A stretch of 64,000 nt of DNA from positions 4,712,001 through 4,776,000 of the forward strand of contig NZ_LT670817.1 in the NCBI RefSeq assembly GCF_900129425.1, read 5' to 3'. Source of the DNA: Bradyrhizobium erythrophlei (lineage in GTDB: Bacteria; Pseudomonadota; Alphaproteobacteria; Rhizobiales; Xanthobacteraceae). Positions 1-8,196 of the stretch are shown one piece after another. Every line of letters starts with the position of its first letter. Position 1 is the stretch's first letter. Under the pieces are notes generated by a model. That model was not told where the DNA came from and searched no databases. It saw nothing but the letters and a program-made list of their open reading frames with translations. Made by a program: the position numbers and the translations under genes.

Positions 1-846
1 CCACTGTCCGGCCTTGACGCCATCGAGAATGACTTTCGCGGCGGCCGCGGCCGTCATCGGCGCATCGTCGCGAAAACTGCGGGCGCGTTCGGCGGCGAGC
101 GCCTGGACCTCGTCATCCGACATCGTCGACGCATCGATACCCCCTGCGGAAAGACGCACGCGGGTCAGCGCGACTTCGTTGTCGCTGAGGCGATCGGAAT
201 CGGTGCCGCTCTGGACTTTTCGGGAATTGGAAACAATTGACGTGCCGACGTGGCCGGGCATCACCACGGAGCATTTGATGTGCGGCGCGTTGAGCCGGAG
301 ATCGTTGATCAGCGCTTCGGTAAATCCCTTCACCGCGAACTTCGCCGAGCTATAGGCCGTGTGCGACACGCCCATTCCGATCGAGGCCCAGAAACCGTTG
401 ACGCTACTGGTATTGATGATGTGGCCCTCGTCGGCCTTCACCAGCAGCGGCAGGAAGGTGCGAACACCCAGATAGACCCCGCCCCAGCAGATGTTGAAGG
501 TCTTTTCCCACTGCTCCCGCGTGTTGGTGAACAGGCTGCCGCCGCCGCCGATGCCGGCATTGTTGAACAAGAGATGGATCCGGTCGATCGCCTGCTGCTC
601 GATCAGTTCGTCGCGAAAGCGTGTGAGCTGGTCCTCGATCGAGACGTCGGCGATATGCGTGGTGATGCGCAGCCCCTGCGGCAGCTTTTCCACCTCGCAC
701 AGCCGCTTTGTCTCGGCCATTGCATCGGCGGAGACATCGCACATCGCGACATTGCAGCCCTCGGCGACCAGTTGCCGTGCCAGCTCGCGCCCCATGCCCG
801 TGCCGCCTCCGGTGATGACAGCAGTTTTTCCGGCAAAATCCTTCAT
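1..846 (-). CDS. SDR-family NAD(P)-dependent oxidoreductase, C-terminus cut by window edge
   Basis: Reading leftward from an ATG at 846, the frame stays open for 282 codons to the window edge, so the C-terminus is missing. A classical short-chain dehydrogenase is visible: TGGGTGMG at residues 12-19 (Rossmann dinucleotide site), NNAG at 95-98, Ser147 and the YSAAK catalytic motif with Tyr164 and Lys168. It should be a soluble oxidoreductase acting on an alcohol or carbonyl substrate. The substrate cannot be named from sequence, and the neighbours give no pathway. A purine-rich GGAAGG lies upstream of the start. Confidence 0.9.
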   Translation of the reverse strand, partial: MKDFAGKTAVITGGGTGMGRELARQLVAEGCNVAMCDVSADAMAETKRLCEVEKLPQGLRITTHIADVSIEDQLTRFRDELIEQQAIDRIHLLFNNAGIGGGGSLFTNTREQWEKTFNICWGGVYLGVRTFLPLLVKADEGHIINTSSVNGFWASIGMGVSHTAYSSAKFAVKGFTEALINDLRLNAPHIKCSVVMPGHVGTSIVSNSRKVQSGTDSDRLSDNEVALTRVRLSAGGIDASTMSDDEVQALAAERARSFRDDAPMTAAAAAKVILDGVKAGQW

Positions 847-888
847 GGGATCGCCCGCCTTCCGTTGGAATTGATGTCGTGGAGATTT

Positions 889-929
889 TGGTTGGAGCGA
901 GACAGTTTGAAGCCCCGCCCCCTTGTCTC
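889..929 (-). other. Degenerate tRNA-Pro 3'-end-like fragment in a gene-free stretch
   Basis: The stretch 847-1154 has no convincing gene. Within it, 41 bases at 889-929 match the 3' end of the tRNA-Pro gene at 2091-2131 at about 33 positions, in the same orientation. The match includes the TGG complement of CCA, GGAGCGAGA and the TTTGAA of the T loop. The T-stem is disrupted and no 5' half is present, so it is not a functional tRNA. It could be an old attachment-site remnant, a decayed duplicate or chance. Confidence 0.4.
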
Positions 930-1154
930 GGGGTGAGACCATTCGAATTCGGACAAGCCTCAATAAGTCCCGGAAACACCGCCTAGCAAGCACTATTTGC
1001 TGGTTGGCGTTCGAGACGACGCGAACGAAATGCCAGTGTTTGCGGTCGATGGGGTCGGCCCGAAGGGTGGAATAGCTGAAAGCGTATTCCGCCACTTTTC
1101 GGCGCCAAGGGCGGCGCATCACGCCACGGTATTGCGACCTATGGGCTTACGGGC

Positions 1155-1367
1155 TCAGTCCACGGTCGGCAGGTGCCGCATGGTGAATTCGATCTGACCG
1201 TCCGGAAGCTGCCGCCAGTTTTCGACCACCGCCGTGTATCCGGCCTGCGGAAATTGATCGAGGATTTCGCGAGCTTTCAGACGCGCCGCGTCGATCGGCA
1301 ATCTAAATATCTGGGGCTGCCGAAGGCCGGACATCCGGTCGGCCAGATCGCGGGGGCGAACGCGCAT
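1155..1367 (-). CDS. Hypothetical protein, 70 aa
   Basis: The start at 1367 is chosen because GGGAGGT sits six bases upstream; a longer reading to 1427 lacks this. The protein begins MRVRPRDLADRM and ends in HLPTVD. It is basic, with no membrane segment, no cysteine cluster and no recognisable domain. It is transcribed toward the SDR gene, but about 300 bases separate them. Function unknown. Confidence 0.55.
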   Translation of the reverse strand: MRVRPRDLADRMSGLRQPQIFRLPIDAARLKAREILDQFPQAGYTAVVENWRQLPDGQIEFTMRHLPTVD

Positions 1368-1573
1368 GTCGCACCTCCCTAGCTCTCGCGAGTTTTCGGT
1401 GGGCACCCTGAGCATCGAAGCGGGCATTTCAAGGAACGGGCCATGATGCCGTGACAGTTGTCCCCGCTAATCACTGTCCCACATACCATCTGCAGCGTCC
1501 TGTCGTTCGTCGCTCGCGCGTCCGCAACGAGGACCCGGGCGCCGGCGGTCAAGTCGTGCTAGGAGTAAAACCG

Positions 1574-1759
1574 ATGGAAAACCAGGACGGTCCCGAACCT
1601 AGCAACCTGCACCACATCAAGCGCCCCAGGCTCCGTCTGAGCCGTACGCGCCTGGTGATGCTGTTGCTGTTGATTGTGGCTATTCCGATCTTCATCAGCC
1701 TGGCCAACAAGGCGGTGCGCGAAAATTCGGAGGCGATCAGGCAGAGTTTCGGCCGATAG
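1574..1759 (+). CDS. Small single-pass membrane protein, 61 aa
   Basis: An AGGAG at 1561-1565 supports the ATG at 1574; the longer in-frame reading from 1451 has no such site. The protein has a polar N-terminus (MENQDGPEP), a basic stretch around residues 20-30, one hydrophobic helix (VMLLLLIVAIPIFISLA) and a short charged tail, which suggests one inner-membrane span. No domain is recognised and the function is unknown. The next gene on the strand starts 77 bases downstream. Confidence 0.6.
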   Translation: MENQDGPEPSNLHHIKRPRLRLSRTRLVMLLLLIVAIPIFISLANKAVRENSEAIRQSFGR

Positions 1760-1836
1760 CGCGCGGGCGCGGGATAGCTGAAACAAAAGCAGTCATGGCG
1801 AATTATCCCGGGGTATTCACCCCAAGGGAGACGGCC

Positions 1837-2040
1837 ATGAAAATCACGACGATTGTGCTGGCAGTCGCGTTCGCGCTTTCCAGTAGCTTTGCGCTCGCCT
1901 ACTCCGGGCACAGGCACCACCACCACATGCGCTATCACTCAGCCAGTCCGAACGGCACGGCTGGCGGGGCGACGTCATTGAGCGGAACCGGCTCCTCCCA
2001 GTTCGGCGGATCGGTGGCGGGCAGTACCGGCAGGAACTAG
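1837..2040 (+). CDS. Small exported His/Gly/Ser-rich protein, 67 aa
   Basis: The start at 1837 is preceded by AAGGGAG; a longer frame from 1795 has no comparable site. Residues 1-20 form a signal peptide (MKITTIVLAVAFALSSSFALA), followed by a histidine cluster (HRHHHH) and a low-complexity Gly/Ser/Thr tail. It is probably periplasmic or secreted. The His cluster could bind a metal, but this is inference. A hairpin-plus-T-run terminator follows immediately, supporting a real transcription unit. Confidence 0.6.
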   Translation: MKITTIVLAVAFALSSSFALAYSGHRHHHHMRYHSASPNGTAGGATSLSGTGSSQFGGSVAGSTGRN

Positions 2041-2063
2041 CAGCAAAAACAGACCAGGAGAAA

Positions 2064-2091
2064 GTGCCCGCATTTTTCGCGGGGCTTTTTT
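2064..2091 (+). terminator. Rho-independent terminator of the small exported-protein gene
   Basis: GCCCGC at 2066-2071 pairs with GCGGGGC at 2079-2085 (one bulge) across a T-rich loop and is followed by six T. It lies just after the stop at 2040 and before the convergent tRNA gene. Confidence 0.65.
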
Positions 2092-2168
2092 GGTCGGAGC
2101 GAGAGGATTTGAACCTCCGACCCCTAGTCTCCCAGACTAGTGCGCTAACCGGGCTGCGCCACGCTCCG
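2091..2168 (-). tRNA. tRNA-Pro (anticodon GGG)
   Basis: Read leftward from 2168, the sequence folds as a complete cloverleaf. The acceptor stem CGGAGCG pairs with CGCTCCG. The anticodon stem CTAGT/ACTAG holds a seven-base loop CTGGGAG, giving GGG. The T arm has GGAGG-TTCAAAT-CCTCT, and CCA is encoded at 2093-2091. It decodes CCC/CCU proline codons. Confidence 0.95.
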
Positions 2169-2386
2169 ATGCCTTAACGGCGTTGATGCTTAGGAAAATT
2201 CCCAGCCACACGCAAGCTACGAAATCCTCGAATGCGAACATAAGGGACACGAAAAGCGCGCTCGTGAACCCAGAGTCCCGGAATGATCCGCACGACGTTC
2301 CCTTGCTGTTCCCAAACGGTCCAGGGTGCTGTCCCGTTCGACCCCTGCTGGCCCGATTGATTTTGGGCGTGGCCTGATTTGATTTT

Positions 2387-2533
2387 TCAGGGGGCCACGA
2401 AGTGAAGCATAAAAGCGGCTGCGACGCAGGCCGCAATGGCGATGATTGCGCCCGTCCGCCTGTTCGGCAAAACGCCAAGGCTAAGTATCCCCAGACCAGC
2501 CAGAAGCGCGATTTTGACAGGGATCAAAGCCAT
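2387..2533 (-). CDS. Small hydrophobic membrane protein, 48 aa
   Basis: ATG at 2533 opens 49 codons ending in TGA at 2387. The product starts MALIPVKIALLAGLGILSLG, has a basic turn (PNRRTG) and a second hydrophobic stretch (AIIAIAACVAAAFMLH), i.e. a two-helix hairpin membrane protein. A GGTGAG precedes the start. It lies 60 bases downstream of another tiny membrane-protein gene on the same strand. No family is recognised; support is gene-like amino-acid layout only. Confidence 0.45.
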   Translation of the reverse strand: MALIPVKIALLAGLGILSLGVLPNRRTGAIIAIAACVAAAFMLHFVAP

Positions 2534-2593
2534 CGTCTCACCGTCCCTGGCGCGCGCCCGCAGGCCGCGTCAGTTGGTAGCTTCTTTCACTTC

Positions 2594-2722
2594 CTAAATT
2601 CCGAACACCCAAACCGCAACGATGGTCCCAAGCACGGCCAGGCCGGAAATCGTCCAACCAGTCACGTAAACCGCGCCATCCGTTTCCGGCCTGTCCACCA
2701 TGGGATCGTGCCAGTGCGACAT
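2594..2722 (-). CDS. Small single-pass membrane protein, 42 aa
   Basis: ATG at 2722 is preceded by a strong AGGAGG about six bases upstream. The N-terminal half is polar with histidines (MSHWHDPMVDRPETDG) and the C-terminal half is one hydrophobic helix ending in VWVFGI. It resembles tiny accessory membrane proteins, but no family can be named. It may share a transcript with the 48-residue membrane protein downstream. Confidence 0.6.
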   Translation of the reverse strand: MSHWHDPMVDRPETDGAVYVTGWTISGLAVLGTIVAVWVFGI

Positions 2723-2952
2723 GATCGCCTCCTGAGTTTGCCCCCCCCCTTTGACATTAGGTCGTTGCCAGCGGCCCAAGGTTCAATGGGAGTCGCGAGC
2801 GCGGCGGCTCAACGGTTCCGTGACCGCGCAGCAACGAAACTTTTGTTCCCTGCTTCGGAACCGCGCTTTTGGATTTACGTCTGGCGAACCGATCCAGCAC
2901 AGTCAACACGCTCAGCAGGAGTTCTTCGCAGCGGCAAGCTAGCCGAACGCCA

Positions 2953-3522
2953 CTACCCGTCCTTGAGCGCGGAATCGAGCAACTGCCGGCAGGCGATCAG
3001 GTCCTGCAACACCGCCTGCAGGCGGGCGGCGTCGAGCAGGCGCGCGCCGTTGCCGAGGCCGGGCAGCGAGCCGCCTTCAAGCACGCCCGGAATGCCGTCC
3101 TCGTCTTCCTCCTCGAGCAGGCGAAAATCGATGCCGTCGGTGCCCTCATAATCGTCGTCGTCGAGGTCGAGGCCGGGTGCTGCGTCCTGCTCCGGCTCCA
3201 GCACGCTTTTCCCGATGGCCTCCTCGATCGCACCGAACGAGGCAACCGCCGATCCGTCCGCCAGCCGCTGCACCGAGGCGATGCCGTGCTCTTTCAGGAT
3301 CCGCTGCACCCCGCGGATGGTGTAGCCCTCGCCGTACAGCAGGCGCCGGATGCCACGGAGCAGATCCACGTCGTCGGGGCGATAGTAGCGCCGGCCGCCG
3401 CTGCGCTTCATCGGCTTGATCTGGGTGAACCGCGTCTCCCAGAACCTCAGCACGTGCTGGGGAATGTCGAGGTCGGCGGCGACCTCGCTGATGGTTCGGA
3501 ACGCATCCGGCGACTTGTCCAA
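2953..3522 (-). CDS. MerR-family transcriptional regulator
   Basis: A winged helix-turn-helix of the MerR type occupies residues 8-75 (RTISEVAADLDIPQHVLRFWETRF, then GGRRYYRPDD). A long acidic, effector-less C-terminal region follows (DLDDDDYEG). The start is a TTG at 3522, chosen because AAGGAG lies six bases upstream and no ATG fits. It sits 35 bases behind ihfA on the same strand, a neighbourhood usual in Rhizobiales. There is no cysteine pattern typical of metal-sensing MerR proteins, so the signal is unknown. Confidence 0.9.
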   Translation of the reverse strand: MDKSPDAFRTISEVAADLDIPQHVLRFWETRFTQIKPMKRSGGRRYYRPDDVDLLRGIRRLLYGEGYTIRGVQRILKEHGIASVQRLADGSAVASFGAIEEAIGKSVLEPEQDAAPGLDLDDDDYEGTDGIDFRLLEEEDEDGIPGVLEGGSLPGLGNGARLLDAARLQAVLQDLIACRQLLDSALKDG

Positions 3523-3557
3523 ATGCCCGCTCCTTGTTGGTCTTCCCGTTGAAATTT

Positions 3558-3884
3558 CTAGTCGGTCTTGCCGCCGCCGTTGGCGCTATAGCCGTTGATC
3601 CGCTGCTTCAGAATGGCCGACGGCTTGAACACCATCACGCGACGCGGAGAAATCGGTACTTCAGTGCCGGTCTTGGGATTGCGGCCGATACGCTGGCCCT
3701 TCTTGCGCACCATGAACGAGCCGAACGACGACAGTTTCACGGTCTCGCCCTTCTCCAGGCAGTCGGTGATCTCTTTCAGGACCAGTTCGACAAAGGCGGA
3801 CGACTCCGTGCGCGACAAGCCCACCTTCTGGTAGACCGCTTCGCACAGATCGACGCGTGTGACTGTTTTTCCGGTTCCGGTCAT
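3558..3884 (-). CDS. ihfA: Integration host factor subunit alpha
   Basis: This is an HU/IHF fold protein of 108 residues. The family signature is visible as the region GSFMVRKKGQRIGRNP followed by TGTEVPISPRRVMVFKPS, the DNA-minor-groove beta arm with its intercalating proline. IHF alpha pairs with IHF beta to bend DNA in transcription, recombination and replication. The ATG at 3884 is preferred over a TTG at 3896 because GGGGCAGG precedes it. The MerR gene follows in the same direction. Confidence 0.93.
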   Translation of the reverse strand: MTGTGKTVTRVDLCEAVYQKVGLSRTESSAFVELVLKEITDCLEKGETVKLSSFGSFMVRKKGQRIGRNPKTGTEVPISPRRVMVFKPSAILKQRINGYSANGGGKTD

Positions 3885-4023
3885 CGCCTGCCCCAACTCA
3901 CGGCGAACAATTTACCATCTGAAATTATGAGCTTAACACGCGACGGTCAACAGCGCTCATCGATGCAATGGCATGAAAGGACACCGCGAAGCGTCAAAGT
4001 TTACCGACATTTTAACGGAGTGC

Positions 4024-5001
4024 TTACCAGCGCAACAGCGCCGAACCCCAGGTGAAGCCGCCGCCCATGGCCTCCAGCAGCACCAGATCGCCCTTCCTGA
4101 TGCGCCCGTCGGCGACCGCGACCGACAGCGCCAGCGGGATCGACGCCGCCGAGGTATTGCCGTGCAGATCGACCGTCAGCACCACCTTCTGCGGTGCAAT
4201 ATGCAGCTTGTGCGCCGAAGCATCGATGATTCGCTTGTTGGCCTGGTGCGGCACGAACCAGTCGATGTCCTCAGCCGAGGTGCCGGTGGCCTCGAACGCA
4301 TCGACGATCACGTCGGTGATCATGCCGACCGCATGCTTGAAGACTTCGCGGCCTTCCATCCGGAGATGGCCGACGGTCCGGGTCGAGGATGGGCCGCCAT
4401 CGACATACAGTTTCGACTTGTGCCGGCCATCGGAGCGCAGATGCGTGGTCAGGATGCCGCGGTCGGAGGATTTACCCGGCTGCTGCTCGGCGTCGAGCAC
4501 CACCGCGCCGGCGCCGTCGCCGAACAGCACGCAGGTTCCGCGGTCGTTCCAGTCGAGGATCCGCGAGAAGGTCTCGGCGCCGATCACCAGCGCGCGCTTG
4601 AACGCGCCGCAGCGCAGGAAATTATCGGCGGTGGCCAGTGCGAACACAAACCCCGAGCATACCGCCTGCAGGTCGAAGGCCGCCCCATGGTGGATGCCGA
4701 GCGCGGCCTGCACCGCGACCGCGGTGGCGGGAAAGGTGTTGTCCGGCGTCGAGGTCGCCAGCACGATCAGGTCGATCGACTGCGCATCGATCCCGGCATT
4801 GGCCAGCGCCGCGTTCGCGGCGTTGATCGCCAGATGCGAGGTGAACTCGCCCTCGGCGGCGATATGGCGCTGCCTGATGCCGGTACGCTGAACGATCCAC
4901 TCGTCCGAGGTGTCGATCCGCGCCGCCAGTTCGGCATTGGTCAGGATCTGCCGCGGCAGATAGGCGCCGCAGCCGAGCACGACCGAACGTATTGCAGTCA
5001 C
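4024..5001 (-). CDS. fabH: Beta-ketoacyl-ACP synthase III
   Basis: This enzyme condenses acetyl-CoA with malonyl-ACP to start type II fatty acid synthesis in the cytosol. At 325 residues it has normal length, and the catalytic triad is readable: Cys115 in LQAVCSGF, His252 in VPHQANKR and Asn282 in HGNTSAAS. Translation starts at a GTG whose last bases overlap the plsX stop (GTGA), so it is probably translated by coupling to plsX. The plsX-fabH order is standard. Confidence 0.97.
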   Translation of the reverse strand: MTAIRSVVLGCGAYLPRQILTNAELAARIDTSDEWIVQRTGIRQRHIAAEGEFTSHLAINAANAALANAGIDAQSIDLIVLATSTPDNTFPATAVAVQAALGIHHGAAFDLQAVCSGFVFALATADNFLRCGAFKRALVIGAETFSRILDWNDRGTCVLFGDGAGAVVLDAEQQPGKSSDRGILTTHLRSDGRHKSKLYVDGGPSSTRTVGHLRMEGREVFKHAVGMITDVIVDAFEATGTSAEDIDWFVPHQANKRIIDASAHKLHIAPQKVVLTVDLHGNTSAASIPLALSVAVADGRIRKGDLVLLEAMGGGFTWGSALLRW

Positions 5002-6056
5002 GAGACAGCCTCCTGCGCAGTCGGCGCCGACAGCGCGCTGCCGTCACGGTTGAGCATCTGATTGATCTTCGTCAGGAGATCGTAGTGGACCATTTCATAG
5101 CCAACATCGACCGCATAGGCAAAGCCTTCGGCGTCGGTTCCGCCGTGGCTCTTGACCACGATGCCGTTCAATCCGAGGAATACGCCGCCGTTGGACTTGT
5201 TCGGATCGAGCTTGTCGCGCAGCGACTTGAACGCATTCTTCGCAAAGAGGTAGCCGATCCGGGAACGCCAGCTGCGCGACAACGCCGCGCGCAGGAATTC
5301 GTTGATCTGGCGCGCGGTGCCCTCGGCCGCTTTCAACGCGATATTGCCGCTGAAACCTTCGGCGACGATGACGTCGGCCGCGCCCTTGCCGATGCCGTCG
5401 CCCTCGACGAAGCCGATATATTCGAGCTGCGGCAGGTTCATCGCGCGCAGCAATTCGGCGGCCTCGCGGATCTCCTCGCGGCCCTTGATTTCCTCGACGC
5501 CGATATTGAGCAAGCCGACGGTGGGGCGCTCGAGATTGAACAAGACGCTGGCCATGGCGCTGCCCATCACCGCCAGCGCCATCAGATGATGGGCATCGCC
5601 GCCGATCGTGGCGCCGAGGTCGAGCACGACGGAATCGCCGCGCATGGTCGGCCATACCGCCGCGATCGCCGGACGGTCGATCCCCGGCAGCATCCGCAGA
5701 TTGAACCGCGCCATCGCCATCAGGGCGCCGGTATTGCCCGCGGATACCGCGACGTCGGCCTCGCCCTTCTTGACCGCGTCGATCGCAAGCCACATCGACG
5801 AGGTCCTGCGGCCACGGCGCAACGCCTGGCTGGGCTTGTCGTGCATGCTGACGGCGACGTCGGTATGGATGACCCGCGAGACCGCCTTCAGCGCCGGATG
5901 TCTGGCGAGTTGCGCGTCGATCAAAGCGCGATCGCCGAACAGCAGAAATTCGCTGTCGGGATGCCGGGTCAATGAAATCGCGGCGCCGGGAATGACGACG
6001 GATGCGCCGACATCGCCACCCATGGCGTCAAGCGCGATTCGAACCTTTTGCGGCAT
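4998..6056 (-). CDS. plsX: Phosphate acyltransferase PlsX
   Basis: PlsX converts acyl-ACP to acyl-phosphate, which feeds PlsY in phospholipid synthesis. The 352-residue reading begins MPQKVRIALDAMGGD, the family's typical N-terminus; upstream in-frame codons have atypical composition and are excluded. Further markers are AVSAGNTGALMA, VLDLGAT and EGFSGNIALK. It overlaps fabH by four bases. The 345-base gap upstream separates it from the DUF177 gene. Confidence 0.97.
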   Translation of the reverse strand: MPQKVRIALDAMGGDVGASVVIPGAAISLTRHPDSEFLLFGDRALIDAQLARHPALKAVSRVIHTDVAVSMHDKPSQALRRGRRTSSMWLAIDAVKKGEADVAVSAGNTGALMAMARFNLRMLPGIDRPAIAAVWPTMRGDSVVLDLGATIGGDAHHLMALAVMGSAMASVLFNLERPTVGLLNIGVEEIKGREEIREAAELLRAMNLPQLEYIGFVEGDGIGKGAADVIVAEGFSGNIALKAAEGTARQINEFLRAALSRSWRSRIGYLFAKNAFKSLRDKLDPNKSNGGVFLGLNGIVVKSHGGTDAEGFAYAVDVGYEMVHYDLLTKINQMLNRDGSALSAPTAQEAVS

Positions 6057-6401
6057 GAACGTCCCGGAAGCCTGATTTGTTGCGGTCTTGAAGCGCTCGC
6101 CGCGGACTGGAAATCGCCACGGACAGCGGCGATCGGCCAGACGCAACGCTGCACCCCCGGCCGGGCCGCGACAATAGCGTGTCCCCGCCCCGAAACAACC
6201 TCTTGACCCCAGCCTTTTGGATGCCAAGGCACAGCGATGCGGAATTGCAGCATATGGATAAAGCGTGACAATTCAATGCATTAAATCGAATTATTGGATC
6301 GGTCCCGGATCGATGCTTGTTGCATTGCAGGCTCACCTCCGCTTCATCCGCTGCGCTTCATCCGCGCTCTAACGGTGCTGCAGCGATTCTTCATCGGCAC
6401 T
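6057..6401. other. Gene-free gap between DUF177 gene and plsX
   Basis: No frame here has a believable protein. The only open frames are antisense or extensions of plsX. An AT-richer patch around 6265-6300 could hold the plsX promoter, but no clear -35/-10 pair stands out. Confidence 0.5.
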
Positions 6402-7022
6402 TTAGCGGTTGTTGGGCTTCTTCGGCCCGGGCGGCTGCGCGTCGAGCCGCAATGCCTTGAGCGCGGCAAACGGGTGATCCTCGGGATCGTCGGCGACAGC
6501 AGGCGGTTCGAAAACCACATCCGGCTTGCGCGGATAGGGATCGACGGCGAGGAACAACGCATCGGTCGCGAGCCGGCCCAGATCGATAATGCCATTTTCG
6601 ATCGGCTCCGGCGGATCCGGAATCTCGGCATCGCTTTCGGCGGCGTCGTCGACCAGATCGGCCAGCTGGGGAATTTGCTCCGGCGGCGCAAAGATCAGAT
6701 CGATCGCTTCGTCGATGTCGTTCAAAATCGGATCGAGCGAGACCACGCAGGTCTGTCCGATCCGCGCCCGGACCCGACCCGCGACATGGACGCGGCCCCC
6801 GCTCGCGGGGGTCACATCCAGCGACGCATTCGCGAACAGGATTTCGCGCAATTCGGCGACTTCAGCCATGGCATCGCGCACGGCCGGGCTGGCTTCGATG
6901 TCGCGATGCAATCCGGTGTCCGGCAGTTGCGCCACGGTAACGGGGACGGTCCAGGGATCTGCCTTGCTGGCAACGGCTTTGCGGGTATCGGCTTTGTCGG
7001 TCATGCCAGTCGTTCTGTTCAT
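6402..7022 (-). CDS. DUF177 (YceD-like) protein
   Basis: The protein has the DUF177 core: an N-terminal PWTVPVTVAQLPDTG region, then VAGRVRARIGQTCVVSLDPI and an acidic mid-region ending EPIENGIIDLGRLATDALFLAVDPYPRKP. In other bacteria this family (YceD) is linked with ribosomal large-subunit RNA accumulation and lies beside fatty-acid genes, as here. The ATG at 7022 overlaps the stop of the upstream chaperone gene (ATGA), indicating coupling. The tail is Pro/Lys rich. Confidence 0.88.
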   Translation of the reverse strand: MNRTTGMTDKADTRKAVASKADPWTVPVTVAQLPDTGLHRDIEASPAVRDAMAEVAELREILFANASLDVTPASGGRVHVAGRVRARIGQTCVVSLDPILNDIDEAIDLIFAPPEQIPQLADLVDDAAESDAEIPDPPEPIENGIIDLGRLATDALFLAVDPYPRKPDVVFEPPAVADDPEDHPFAALKALRLDAQPPGPKKPNNR

Positions 7023-7570
7023 GCTTGCGCGCCGGCTTCGGCCGGCGCGGGAAATTTCCACGATGCGCCCCGCAACGCCACCTCGTCCAGTGCCGCGAGC
7101 TCCATGATCACGGCCTCGGCATAGACGGCGAGCCGCCGTGCATGTTCGAGGTGGGCTCCGTTCAAGATATTCTTGTCGAGCGCCAGCGCCAGCGGCTCGG
7201 CTCCCCCGGCCAAAGCGAGGTCATAGGCCGCCGACCGGCCGTAGAAGGCCTCCCCGAAGGCTTGCATCCGCTTCGGGACGGTGAGATCCCCGACGCCCAT
7301 TTCACGCAGGTTCGCATCCATATCGTCGCAGAAGCGATCGAACAGCGCCTGGCAGGTCTCAGTGCCCCCCTCGATCGACTTCAGCCGCCGCAACACCATC
7401 CACAAATGCAGCACCAGCAGATCAAAACGGCCGTTAACCGTGTCCGGCACGGCCAATTCCCGGTAAAACAACGGTTCTCGCGCTTGCGTCACGATCATGC
7501 CATAGATGGCCTCAATGGTGCCGCGCGGGGCTACCCGGGGTTTCCTGAAGTGATTGAACGGCCAAAGCAT
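7019..7570 (-). CDS. Ubiquinol-cytochrome c chaperone family protein
   Basis: The 183-residue protein has the Cbp3/UQCC domain: IEAIYGMIVTQAREPLFYRELAVPDTVNGRFDLLVLHL, then ALFDRFCDDMDANLREMGVGDLTVPKRMQAFGEAFYGR. In mitochondria and alphaproteobacteria this family assists assembly of the cytochrome bc1 complex. It is soluble, with no signal peptide. It is divergent from bamE, and its stop overlaps the next gene's start. Confidence 0.9.
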   Translation of the reverse strand: MLWPFNHFRKPRVAPRGTIEAIYGMIVTQAREPLFYRELAVPDTVNGRFDLLVLHLWMVLRRLKSIEGGTETCQALFDRFCDDMDANLREMGVGDLTVPKRMQAFGEAFYGRSAAYDLALAGGAEPLALALDKNILNGAHLEHARRLAVYAEAVIMELAALDEVALRGASWKFPAPAEAGAQA

Positions 7571-7692
7571 TGTGGGTTCCGTCGGCGAGCCCCAAGGGTT
7601 GGTTTATGGGGCGCTCGCGCCTGTTGCAATCCGGCGTGCTGCCCGGTACGTCAACGCCAAGCGCGATGCAAGGGGACGGGATCATTTCCCAA

Positions 7693-8181
7693 ATGATTGA
7701 GACGAGTCCGACATGCCCACGCGTGGGCTTTCCGCGCGGCGCGCCCGCGCGCTGGCGCCGCATCCGCGCCGCCGCCGCCATCGCGCTGCTCTGCGCGACG
7801 CTGGGCGGCTGCCTCACCGGCGAGCAGTTTCAAAAAGGCTACATCCTGCCGCCCGGCGCGCTCGAGCAGATTCCGATCGGCGCCAGCCAGGATCAGGTGC
7901 TGATCGTGATGGGAACGCCCTCCACCGTCGCGACCCTGAACGGCGAGGTGTTCTATTACATCTCGCAGCGCTCCGAGCGCCCGGTCGCGTTCATGAACCA
8001 GAAGGTGGTCGACCAGCGGGTGATCGCGATCTATTTCGACAGGAACCGCCAGGTGCAGCGGCTCGCCAATTACGGGCTTCAGGACGGCAAGATCTTTGAC
8101 TTCATCAGCCGCACAACGCCTACCTCGGGCCAGGAAATGAGCTACCTGACGCCGCTGTTCAAGCTGCTGGCCTTCCACTAG
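7693..8181 (+). CDS. bamE: Outer-membrane assembly lipoprotein BamE (SmpA/OmlA)
   Basis: A basic, hydrophobic leader ends in the lipobox LGGC (Cys40 with this start), so it is a lipoprotein. The mature part has the BamE fold: GYILPPGALEQIPIGASQDQVLIVMGTPSTVATL, VFYYISQ and VVDQRVIAIYFD. It stabilises the BAM complex that inserts beta-barrel proteins. The start is uncertain: in-frame ATG codons at 7666 and 7693 are both possible and neither has an ideal ribosome site. It diverges from the bc1-chaperone gene. Confidence 0.9.
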   Translation: MIETSPTCPRVGFPRGAPARWRRIRAAAAIALLCATLGGCLTGEQFQKGYILPPGALEQIPIGASQDQVLIVMGTPSTVATLNGEVFYYISQRSERPVAFMNQKVVDQRVIAIYFDRNRQVQRLANYGLQDGKIFDFISRTTPTSGQEMSYLTPLFKLLAFH

Positions 8182-8196
8182 CCAGGCCGCACCTCA

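Noticed and set aside
889..929. A second tRNA gene
   Set aside because: Only a 3' third resembles tRNA; the T-stem does not pair and no acceptor 5' half or anticodon arm exists.
250..936. Long plus-strand frames opposite SDR, fabH, plsX, hppA, glyA, parC and rsh
   Set aside because: They mirror high-GC real genes on the other strand; their products are Arg/Asp/Gln-rich without domains or ribosome sites.
2137..2478. 113-codon frame on the minus strand covering the tRNA
   Set aside because: It overlaps the tRNA-Pro gene and has atypical composition; a shorter membrane-protein frame in another phase fits better.
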